A stretch of DNA of 64,000 nucleotides from Rhizophagus irregularis (lineage: Eukaryota; Glomeromycota; Glomeromycetes; Glomerales; Glomeraceae). The notes below the pieces were generated by a model. The model saw only the letters and a list, made by a program, of their open reading frames with translations, searched no databases and was not told the DNA's origin. A program made the position numbers and the translations under genes. The stretch is from the NCBI RefSeq assembly GCF_026210795.1, contig NC_089446.1:1889001-1953000 (forward strand), given 5' to 3'. Below, in pieces: positions 36,985 through 46,820 of this stretch (within the stretch, counting starts at the first letter, position 1; every line of letters begins with the position of its first letter).

Positions 36985-38284
36985 CAGATGGTGACCAAAA
37001 TTATGTGGACACTTTGTTTTGCCAAAATTATACTGATCATCACGTGTTATTATGATGTAAACAAACAATGATTTTGTACTTAAGATCACAATAAATCAAT
37101 TCCCTGCGCCACATTTTTTCTGGAACTTTCAGAAAAATAAAGCCCTTACCCTAAAAACTCGTGGTGCAATCATATATGGTTACGATTGTAGACATTCATG
37201 TCGTACAATTGCCAAACAACTGGGGTGTGAGAAATCAACTGTTAATAAAATAATTAAATGTTTTCATGAAACACATTCTTTAACACCAAAAAAACAAAGT
37301 GGCCGTCCACCACTCTTTGACTTACCAGCTCAGCAAAAACTTAAGGCTTTTGTTAAAGAAAACAGTGAAAATCGCCAACTTTGTTCCACAAAACTTGCAA
37401 CTGTCAATGGACGTCGAAATAAAGCAATCTATTTCTGAGTACTATACGTCGCAATCTTAAAAAAGTTGGACTCACAGCCTGTGTTCCTCGTCATAAACCT
37501 GCAATGACAAGCACATCGAAGCGCTCATCTTAAGTTGTACTTTTATAAACATGAAAATTGGATGGTAAGACAATGGAGAAGAGTTCTTTTTTCAGACGAA
37601 AGTACCTTCACACAATTTCAAAAAGTTTGTCAAGGAATGGTGTAGCGTGAACCTGGTAAGAGTTAAATCCGATTGTATTGCTGTTACTGTAAGCGCAGTC
37701 AAAATTTAGCAAATGTTATGAGGGTGCTTTTCCGGCCAACAGTCTTTGACCAATTATTTGATTAAATGGTTCAGTTACTGACAAACACATGTTAAGGTTA
37801 TTAATGATTATGTTGTGCCTACCTTACACAGATATTTTCCACGGGGTAATGGAATCTTTCAGGAGGATAATGCTGTTCCACACTGTGCAAAAGTTGCTGT
37901 GTTCACGCGTAAAAATGCTGGGATTATGATGCTTGGCCCAGTTACCAGATCTCAATCCAATTGAAAATCTATGGGCTGAAATGAAGATGATAGTTCGTCA
38001 TCGTTTCCTACCACCATCTAGTATTAGTATGCTTATAGAGTATGTTAAAGATGCATGGAATGACATCCCTCCTGAATATTATAGAAAATTAATTGATAGT
38101 ATGCCTCGAAGGATTGATGCAGTTATTTTCGCAATGGAAATAAAATTAATTATTAAATTTTTATAAAATTCAATAAAGAAAGGCATAATAAACATGTTAA
38201 ACTTAAAATTTTATTTTTATTATATTTAACATATATAAGTTTTTTAATTTTGAAAAGTGTCTATATAATTTTGGTCACCATCTG
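36985..38284 (+). mobile_element. Tc1/mariner element, 1,300 bp, complete ends
   Basis: Inverted ends CAGATGGTGACCAAAATTAT and its near complement (about 32 bp, a few mismatches), flanked by the expected TA duplication (36983-36984 and 38285-38286). One damaged transposase on the plus strand fills the interior. Confidence 0.93.
37139..38166 (+). pseudogene. Tc1/mariner transposase, frameshifted
   Basis: The N-terminal helix-turn-helix part reads clearly: TRGAIIYGYDCRHSCRTIAK and LGCEKSTVNKIIK, then SGRPPLFD. The catalytic core is present in pieces: VLFSDESTF (first Asp), IFQEDNAVPHCA (second Asp) and LPDLNPIENLW (Glu), the spacing of a DD34E triad. Several stops and frame changes (near 37435, 37530, 37650 and 37925) separate the pieces. 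The last intact piece starts near 37933. It cannot be active but is easy to classify. Confidence 0.88.
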
Positions 38285-38421
38285 TATTTTTATTTTTTTT
38301 TTGTTTTTAATTTCTTTATTATTTTCTTTTAGATTTTTAGAATTTTCCAATTTTACAGTTAAAAGTTTATATTAAAAATATGCAGATATTATTACATTTT
38401 TTTGTTTTTTTTCTTTGAGTA

Positions 38422-38566
38422 AATTTATTCATCGCACGTGCGATGCATCGCCACTTTCCTTTTTTGTAAATTATTTATGTTGATCAACCTGCTTATACAT
38501 CGCCATCCCCCTTAAAATGGCAATGATAAACATAAAAATTTGCATCGCACGTGCGATAAATAAATT
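38422..38566. mobile_element. MITE with CACGTG-centred ends, 145 bp
   Basis: The left end AATTTATTCATCGCACGTGC (running to 38447) and the right end TGCATCGCACGTGCGATAAA (38541 to 38566) are inverted copies of 26 bp with one mismatch. Each end is itself a palindrome (ATCGCACGTGCGAT), so the element could form hairpins at both tips. Confidence 0.75.
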
Positions 38567-39046
38567 ATTTCTTTTTCTTTTATATTTATATTTTTTTTTT
38601 GCTTCTAATTTTTTTATTATTTTTTTTAGGTTTTTTTCCTTTATTTCATTTTTTTTTATTATTTTTTTTATTTTTGTTTTTATTGATAAACCTATCAAAT
38701 ACTTTAAATATTCAAAAAAAATTTATATTATTAGACATTTAAGATTATTATATCTGATTTTTATTTTTTTTTTTAATATAAAAGACATATAAATATATAG
38801 TACATTCAATGCATTCTATTACAGTTAATATATCTAATATAGAATTCTCTTTTACTTTTATCCTTTTTAAGCTTTTAGATTTTTTTATTTATTTTACTTC
38901 TTTTTATTTTTAGAATTTGTTTTAACTCTATTTTATTGTTTATTTTTATTTTTATTTTATTTTTTATAGGTATTAGATTTTTCAGTTTTTTTAAGTTTCA
39001 GTATTTCCTATTTTTTTTTAGATTACTGATTTTCTTTGAAATAGGA
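38567..39046. other. T-rich intergenic DNA
   Basis: No gene seen; poly-T and TTTTTATT repeats. Confidence 0.4.
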
Positions 39047-39667
39047 AGTATAGCAGACATCCCTATTTTATTACAATTTTGTTGATCATTTGTCAATCAT
39101 TTGTATGATTTTATCACATAATACAAGTGCTGTTTGTTATTTATTAATAGATAATAGGGAAAATTTTTACTTAATATATGGTAAAATAGAATAAAATAAA
39201 TAATTTACCCTTATATTTTCAAGATCTAAACAAAAAGATTTTGTTCTTTTATTAAAAGTCCATTAATAACAAATAATTAGCTAAATTCTCTATAAGCAAA
39301 AAATCTGTATTATAGGCCAAAACTCTGTATTATTTTTTTTGTAAATTATATATGATAAAAGGAATGTTTATGCAAAGTTTTAAGTTTCGGCCTTGCATAT
39401 TCAGCTTTGGCCATCAATTTTTGTTCAGTGATCAGCCAAAATTTCAAATTATCACATATTAATAATATAGTATATAAAATTAAAGAATTATATTATAATT
39501 ATGTAATTAAGTTATTATGTAATAATTAAGATGCCATACTTTTGATTTATTTTGTTAGAAATTTACTTTACTAGATACTTTTTTAAAATTTTTAATTGTT
39601 TTTAATAATAAGAAAAATATGATTGGCAAATGATGGGCAAAGTGATATAAAGCATGTCCGCTATGCT
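39047..39667. mobile_element. Non-autonomous AGCATAGCG element, copy 1 (621 bp)
   Basis: The left end AGTATAGCAGACATCCC and the right end (minus strand) AGCATAGCGGACATGC match the ends of the 4.3-kb element at 45990-50271, with subterminal GATCATTTG motifs. Flanking 9-mers GAAATAGGA (39038-39046) and GAAATAAAA (39668-39676) agree at 7 of 9 positions, an eroded 9-bp target duplication. No coding sequence. Confidence 0.8.
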
Positions 39668-40044
39668 GAAATAAAATAAATGAATATATTATTTTTGTTA
39701 ATTTTTATTTTTTATTTATTATTTTTTTTGTTTTAATTACTAATAATCTTTTATTTTTTTTATTTTTTTTATATTCCTTTTGTTTTATATTCTTTTTTTT
39801 ATTATTTTCTTTTATTTTCATTTTCTTTAATCATTTTCTTTTTTATTTTTTATTTTATTTTTACTTTCGATCCTTTTTCCTTTCGTCTTTATTTTTTTTC
39901 TTTTTTATTTTTATTACTTTTTTTTATCTTTTTATTTCCTGATTTTTTTTATCATTATTATTAAAATTTCTAAATAAAATAAATTTGCTATTTATTACCA
40001 GTAGTGATTTTTACCAGTATATGGTGGTGTGGCTGTATTATATA
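39668..40044. other. T-rich intergenic DNA
   Basis: No gene seen; runs of TTTTATTTTT. Confidence 0.4.
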
Positions 40045-40140
40045 ATATACTAAACTGACACATCCTATTGATGTTCATTATGTTTTTTACACTGATGGCT
40101 CCCTTATACGCTTAGGTACTCCTGAGGTTTCTGTGGGAAG
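40045..40140 (+). pseudogene. LINE copy D fragment, start of RNase H
   Basis: HYVFYTDGSLIRLGTPEVS aligns with the first RNase H block of copies A and B. The match ends abruptly at about 40140. The next homologous piece is at 42235, with other repeats between. Confidence 0.75.
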
Positions 40141-40500
40141 GTTTCAATATATATGGATTTTTAAGCCATTATTTTTAGCTTAGATTTGTGCCATTCACGC
40201 AGAACCCCGAATAATACTAATATAACTCACAAGTAAATTTTAAGTACTGAAGTAAAAATACATTTTATGACATAACTCTGTCAATATTAAAGCTAAGAAT
40301 TCGATTTTACTATCATTAGAATCCTCTTATCGAGACGAATCTAATGATATAAAATTTATTAAAATCGAATCACTGGTTGTGTTAAAAACAGGGGTGGGTA
40401 TGTAGGATAATGAAATTTTGAAAATACCCCTGTAATATGAAACTTTTGAAAAATTTTAATATGTATAAACTCTACGCAAACTCAAATATGAGTTGTAAGG

Positions 40501-41480
40501 GTTGATCACCCTATCTCAGTGGTATGTGACTGAGACCCTCATTAAGCCTGAATATGGTGAGGTTGCAGGTTCAATTCTGCCGATCACGATAACGACCACA
40601 TATTTCAACAAAGAGTCTTGATGTCCTTTCCACATTCCTTAAGAGGTCATTGGTAGGTTCAGGTGGTGACTTGTCTTAGTGGTCACTGGTAAGAACTATA
40701 CCACTAAGGGTATGGCAAGCTTTACTGCATGGGGTTTGTCATGCTAGATGGGTACCATAGATGGTAAAGTCAGGTTGCAATATCTTTATGGTAGTTTACC
40801 TTCTAATAGGTTTAGACTACCTGTACATTTCTGAATCAATGGTATCGGTCCTAAAGTTGCTTGCTGAAAATGAAAAGGCCATTGTCAAAATGGTAAAAAT
40901 AATTTCAACATTTTGACATGACAAAATGACAAAATTATTTTATTATTAAAATTAACCAAAATGCAAATGATGAAATGAAAAAATAATTTCGACAATTTCG
41001 ACATGACGAAATTCACTAATTTTGACAAGCAACTTTAATCGGGACATAGGTATGGGTTTGATTCCCCACTGTACTCAGCTCCTGGTTGGCGATCCTTGCA
41101 GGCGATGTAGCTACTATAAAAGGTGCGTTTATCTTGGCATTCCTTCAAGCTTTCCTATCCCTACACTTAAGGCCTACGTTGGGTTTGAACCTTCACAACT
41201 ACCACTAGGGGTTCACAACTATACTATTGGTAGTAGGTAATCGCGGGCTGTAGTGGCCTTTAAGTGAGACCTAGTACCTAAGATGGTGGTATGGAAGGGT
41301 TAGATGGTTACTTGACGTCGTGAAAGCCATCGCTTTGTACTATTGCTTAGGGAAGCTTGGGAATAAATATACTGGTAGAGCTACTTTACAGTGGGTGAAT
41401 GGTTAGTAGAAAAGGTCACATGAGGTTGGGTCTTGGCCCAAGATGGTTTCAAAACGTGCTATACGACCCCACTTAATGTT
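40501..41480 (+). mobile_element. tRNA-derived SINE candidate, split by a MITE
   Basis: The head carries pol III boxes: TATCTCAGTGG at 40512 (A box) and GGTTCAATTCT at 40568 (B box), 56 bases apart as in tRNAs with a long variable arm. It is followed by a GC-richer body with no frame. A second B-box-like GGGTTTGATTCCCC lies near 41053. The MITE at 40851-41036 interrupts the body. The acceptor stem is poor, so this is a derived repeat and not a working tRNA. The right limit is uncertain. Confidence 0.5.
40851..41036. mobile_element. MITE, CTAAGGTTGC family, copy 3
   Basis: The left end CTAAAGTTGCTTGCTGAAAA and the right end TTTTGACAAGCAACTTTA are inverted. The interior repeats AAAATGACAAAATTATTTT and GACATGACGAAATT in both orientations. 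Confidence 0.6.
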
Positions 41481-41502
41481 AGTATCCTATATGGTGCTGA
41501 TA

Positions 41503-42108
41503 AGCATAGCGAATATGCTTTTATCACTTTGCCGATCATTTATTGATATCATGTCACATTAATTTTGAAGCTATGGTTAAAGCCATAAAATTCTTAGCCA
41601 AACTATACTAATGTCTTTTTAGTAGTATAATTTATGAAAAATAAAAAAAATTATATTGTTAAAGTTAACCTTAAACTGAAATTTTCAATAATTTGATATT
41701 TGCCTATATTTGCCGATCATCTGTTAATTTGACTTTGGAGCTTCGGGCGAAGCCACAGATTTATGGGCGAAACTTGAAATTTTCAAAATATATTATTTAG
41801 GTATTCAAGAATCAATAGCCAAAATAATTATGTAGAATTTTAGGTAATCAAAATGTTATCATTGAGCAAATGTTTATGAATATTATTAAAATATACATAA
41901 ACAAAATTTGTAAAACTTTATTAACTGTTTAAAGAATTTTTTTTGATAAATTTAATATGCAGTAAATTTAAATGAATGTTAAATTGTCTGTAAAATTATT
42001 ATTATGTAGGATTTTCAACCAAAGTAATTATAACGAAGTGATAAAATTGAATAAATGATCAACAAATGATCGACAAAATTGTGATAAAGTAAAGATATCC
42101 GCTATGCT
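41503..42108. mobile_element. Non-autonomous AGCATAGCG element, copy 2 (606 bp)
   Basis: The left end AGCATAGCGAATATGCTTTT and the right end (minus strand) AGCATAGCGGATATC match the large element. GAGCTTCGGGCGAAGCCACAG inside also has its inverse near the right end of that element (49985-50015). Flanking 9-mers GTGCTGATA and GTACTGACC agree at 6 of 9. Confidence 0.78.
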
Positions 42109-42234
42109 GTACTGACCACTTTAGGGGTTGTGACATGTGCGATGGGGTCCTTCTTAGGATGACCATTCCTTCCAGAGTATAATAATATATCCTCAAATGT
42201 AAGTTGTATCAGTATTGTTCAGGGTCCTATTCAC

Positions 42235-42797
42235 GCTCTTATATGAATCCTCACCTTTATTACAAAACTAAGAACTTTGAGCTTTGGTCTTCAATTGAAC
42301 AGCTCATTTTCTCAAAACATCTTATGATCATAGCAAAGCTTATGCTGTCAACTATTGGAATGATTTAGCTGATTCGCTTGCCAATTCTGCATATATTGCT
42401 GATTCAGCAATTCATATTTCACAATTTGAATGTACCTATAGCCATGATTATGTTCTTCTTTATAATAATCTGCTAATAGAAGTTAATTCATAACATTTAC
42501 TTAAACAAATCAATCATTTAAGGTTCATGTCTCAACTTGCAGAATTATCTGATCTTACTTGAAGAACTTTAAATTATGATCTGATTTATGATGCGTCTTA
42601 GTTTAGCTCATCACACTGCTTTCAAGTACCAATTGTTTTTGGATGACTTGCCAACTATAGAAAAACTTAAATGTTTACGGCCAAATTTATACATTAATAA
42701 TCTGTTATGCCATTCTTGTCTTCATCATTACGAAGATTTAATACATATTTATATGTGCAAATGTTGTCGTAACGCCAATCACAGATGCAGCTTATGA
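42235..42797 (+). pseudogene. LINE copy D fragment, RNase H to C-terminal finger
   Basis: LYYKTKNFELWSSIEQLI aligns with the second half of RNase H in copies A and B. Later KYQLFLDDLPTIEKLKCLRP and LLCHSCLHHYEDLIHIYMCK align with the C-terminal Cys/His finger. Stops and indels are frequent, so this copy is older than A and B. Confidence 0.75.
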
Positions 42798-42916
42798 TGT
42801 CAATATGTTTGTTCATAGTCTTGTGTGAGATTATATCCCCACGCACTTTTCCAAAATTTTTGCTGATCTGGCAGTGCCGCACTCTTAGAACCCTGAACAA
42901 TATTGATATAGGTAAG

Positions 42917-43197
42917 CACTGGTAAAAAAATGATTTATCCTACACATATCTTACACATATTGGGTACTCAAAATGTAGAAAATCATACACAAATAATACA
43001 CATATCATACACATATCGGGTACTAATATATATATCATACATATATCAGGTCACTGATATGGTATACTATATATATAAGTTATTCGATATGTATATTTAT
43101 ACGTGTATTATTTCATGATGATTTTCTACATTTTGAGCATTCGATATATGTAAGATATGTAGTGATATGAGTAGATGTAACCATTTTTTTACCTTGT
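42917..43197. mobile_element. CACTGGT-ended MITE, 281 bp
   Basis: The left end CACTGGTAAAAAAATG pairs with a right end whose complement is ACAAGGTAAAAAAATG. TAAG flanks both sides. The interior is full of CATATCGGGTAC and ACACATATC motifs, shared with the subterminal regions of the large CACTGGT element at 57776-62919. Confidence 0.7.
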
Positions 43198-44496
43198 TAA
43201 GGCATTGATTTGAATCATGTAACAGTTATTTGAATAACTCGAGTATATTTGAGTATTCGAATAAGCATAGTGGTTATTCGAGTATTCATTTAGCCAGATA
43301 TAGTATAGTTAAAATTCTAATTGGGCATTAAATTCTTAAATTTAACTGAGTTAAAATCATAATTCAGGCTAAAAATTATGTAAATCATTACTATAAAAGG
43401 AAAATTTAACTTATTCGAATATTATTCGAATACACTTTATAAATTTAAATGAATACTCGAGTATATTCGAATATATTCGATTCTAAACACTAGGTAAGGT
43501 CCAGGAAAAAAATTTACTATTAGCTGTACACAGCACTTTTGACTATGATCAGTGTGCATTTATAATTCCTAATCCTGAAATTTTTGCAAAATACGCATTC
43601 TAATCCTCTAACTTCAAGTCAGTTTTTAAAATTTTAATTAGCTCTTTTATTAGTTTTATCAGTACATTTTATTAAGATTTTTCAATTATCTTTTCAATAA
43701 TTTCTTCTCTTCCAAAATAATCAAAATAATATTCTTACTAATCTTAAAATATTACCCAATAGAAATTTCTAATGTCTCCAAACATGCTACATGTCTATTT
43801 AAATAATCTATCTACTTCATATCTGCGGTTTAATTTGATCTTTCCCACATATACATTCTACTTTTTTTGCATTAATAATATGAGCAACGTATTTATGTTT
43901 AGCCAATCGTTTTTTACCATATTTCTGATAAAACATTATGTATGAAGATTTTTTTTTCAAAAAAAAAAAAATCCAAAAATGTACTAATAATAAGCTAATC
44001 CAATATCTTACCATCCTAAAATCCAATTAAAATTACGCAAAATCAAATTCTAACCTTATCAAAATTTTTTGATAATTGTACGCATTCTCAAATTTTAACA
44101 TATTAATAGCCACTAAGATGGTAACACATCTTCAGCTTCTACCTATATTAGTATTGTTTGGCTTTTTTTATTAGGCTGTGAGTTTTTACTTTTAGCTTTT
44201 CGTTTATTATCTCATAAAATGTTTTGTGAATTTTCAGTTTCTTCTTCTTAAATACCAGCTATCAAATATAATATCATTGAGGTTTTCATTATTGCCATTT
44301 TTGAATTAGTGTGATCGGCCATATTTTGCTATATAAATAAAAATATTGATTTTGGAATTACAAAAATAACTATCATATGCACATATAAAGTAGTAAATCT
44401 TATTTGATCTACGTAATGCTAAGCCACTGTTGCATCACCTTCAACATGATTTTTTATCATGATCACGTTCATTTTGATGATAGCATATAAACTGGC
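43198..44496. other. Intergenic, with a TTCGAATA-rich repeat
   Basis: No gene seen. 43215-43480 repeats TATTCGAGTATTCGAATA-like motifs in both orientations and may be a small hAT-type MITE, ends uncertain. 44142-44161 holds another copy of the TATTAGTATTGTTTGG motif. The rest is AT-rich. Confidence 0.4.
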
Positions 44497-45572
44497 ATGT
44501 ACCGATTTCATAAATTACAAACAATTACAAACAATTACAAGTATAACTTACAACAAATGCCTCAAGAATTTAGTGAAGATTTATACTGGTGTATAATTTA
44601 CCTTCATGCAGGTGTTGTAAATAAAATAAAAAAGATATATATCTGTTGGGCATGTGTTATAAATCCTTTCAAAGGTGTACCTGGTTGAAGAAAACTATTT
44701 AGTAGAAGGGACATGACTATACTTAAAAGTCTTGTCAGAGAAAAAGTAGACTGGTACTTAGACGAATTGATATATGAAATGGAATGTCTAAAGCTCTTTG
44801 GAGATCGCTTCAATATTTAGAAATTACTCAAAAAAAGGTAAAACATTATATTTTAAGCAATTGATGTAAATTATCTAAAAAAAATTTTTTATATATAGTT
44901 GCAAAAAGCAGCACTAGAAAGGAATGAAATTGTATGAGCACATTATTTAGCTACAATTGGTGAATATTATACCCAAAATCAGCTTATTTTTATTGATAAA
45001 AGTGCTAAAGATGAAAGAAGTTTGTCGAATATTCCCTCAGAAATACATCTGCTCAAAAAAAAGTAGTTTTCGTATGAGGAAAATGATATACCATTTTACC
45101 TGCACTTATAATGGAAGGATTTGTTGCTATTGATATATTTGAAGGATCTTGTGACAAAAAAAAATTTGTTGATTTTGTTTTTGATCAAGTTGTAAGTAAT
45201 AATTATGCTAATTACAAGAATTTGAGTTATTTTTATAATGTGATTGATAAATTTGTTACTATTTTAGGTGCCAATAATGAATCTGTATCCAGGAGACAAT
45301 AGTGTTATTGTAATGGATAATGCAAAAATCCATCATGATAATGAATTAGTAGCTTTGTTAGAGGGATTAGGATGTCAGGTTGTTTTTCTTTCACCTTATT
45401 CCCCTGACTTTAACCCATTGAAACTGCATTTTCAACCATAAAATCATGGATTAGATATAATTGTGATTTTATGAAAGCTTGTAATGATCCTGTATATGCA
45501 TTATTAGTTGCATGTGGTCAAATTACACCCCAAATGGCAAAATCATATTTTGAAACATCAATTTATATTTAG
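44497..45572 (+). pseudogene. IS630/Tc1-type (DDE_3) transposase relic
   Basis: Exons on the plus strand to 44837, 44899-45191 and 45268-45572, with introns GTAAAA...TAG and GTAAGT...TAG. Landmarks: VREKVDWYLDELIYEME, LIFIDKSAKDERS (first Asp), AIDIFEGSCDKKKFVDF, VIVMDNAKIHHD (second Asp), FLSPYSPDFNP, then ETAFSTIKSWIRYNCDF in another frame, which supplies the Glu. Ignoring the one-base loss at about 45420, the Asp-Glu spacing is 34. In-frame stops occur at 44686, 44818 and 44935. The N-terminal helix-turn-helix is degraded. The terminal repeats were not identified. Confidence 0.82.
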
Positions 45573-45980
45573 AATAATTAGTTTTAGAAAATTTTATTTA
45601 GAAAATTGATTTATTAGAAAAAATAAAATGTACAGCTTCTGTTTATAGAAAAATATCAAATTTTATTATTATTTGTTATTATCAAACATTCAATACTTTT
45701 CTGCCACCCAATTTTTACTACTCCTAATTTTTGCAATTGATCATCTGATAAATCTTTTATTATATCTACAGTAATTTCTTCTTCAAGAAAAGCATTTTCA
45801 AAGTTAGAATATACATTACAGTTATATTTTTGATCTAAACTATGGAAAAATTAATTGGATTATAATGGGAGTAGAAGTAGTAGGTAATTTCTGACTTACT
45901 TGTGTTTGTGTTGTCAAATTATTTTTATTGCAATCTAGCAGGATTGAGTTGCAAATGCTGATTATCTTGAATAAAACATG

Positions 45981-45989
45981 GTGTTGTAT
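45981..45989. repeat. 9-bp target duplication, left copy
   Basis: GTGTTGTAT, identical to 50272-50280. It lies inside the interrupted SAM-protein gene. Confidence 0.95.
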
Positions 45990-46083
45990 AGCATAGCGAA
46001 CATCCCGATTTTATCACAATTTTGCCGATCATCTGTAGATCATTTGTCGATCATTTAATCAATTTTATCACTTCGCAATAATT

Positions 46084-46400
46084 AAGTTAATTAACTTCGA
46101 TTGAAAAATTCAACATAATAATATATACTCAAATTTTGCATACAGTTTAATATTAGTTTGAAATTACTGTATATGAAATTTTATTTGGATCGCATTACTA
46201 TTGGATAACTTTTACTAGTAGAAACTTTTAAATTTTAAGCATTTTTATTAAAATTAAAAGTTTCTATTAGTAAAAATTATCCAATAGTAATGCGATCCAA
46301 ATAAAATTTATATACAGTAATTTCAAACCAATATTAAACTGTATGCAAAATTTGAGTATATATTATTATGTTGAATTTTCCAATCGAAGTTAATTAACTT
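46084..46400. repeat. Long inverted repeat, arms about 154 bp
   Basis: 46084-46238 (AAGTTAATTAACTTCGATTG onward) and 46248-46400 are inverted copies with only a few mismatches and about a 10-base spacer. A single strand would form a stem of some 150 bp. It lies in the left subterminal part of the AGCATAGCG transposon. Confidence 0.88.
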
Positions 46401-46427
46401 AATATAATAGCATATTTACTGTTATGT

Positions 46428-46752
46428 TAAGTTAATTAACTTAAATTGGAAAATTCTACATAATAATATATGCTCAAAATTTCCAAACAACTTATTATTG
46501 ATTTGAATTTACTGTGTATCAAATTTTATTTGGATCACATTATTATTGGATAACTTTTATTAGTAGAAACTTTAACTTTTAATAAAATGCTGTCATATTA
46601 AGCTAATAAACTTTAATTAAACAATTCTGCATAATAATATGGCTCAAATTTCAGTTACAAAATACTTAATATTGATCTAACTTTACTGATTTATGAAACC
46701 TCATCATCATTGAATAAGATTTATTAGTAGCAACTTTTTAAATTTTAATAAA
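46428..46752. repeat. Third and fourth copies of the subterminal repeat
   Basis: 46428-46590 and 46598-46752 repeat the left arm of the inverted pair in direct orientation with increasing divergence. Shared blocks are CATAATAATAT, TTTATTTGGATC and TTATTAGTAG(A/C)AACTTT. Confidence 0.75.
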
Positions 46753-46820
46753 AATGTATTTTTATTATAAATTAAATAATATTACATATAAAAATCAAAA
46801 TATATTCTAAGTTAAATAAA

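Noticed and set aside
40501-40600. A functional tRNA gene
   Set aside because: The A and B boxes are good, but the acceptor stem pairs poorly and the sequence continues into a long repeat body.
41022-41240. 72-codon frame as a gene
   Set aside because: It falls across the MITE/SINE junction and has no motif. The region is better explained as a pol III-derived repeat.
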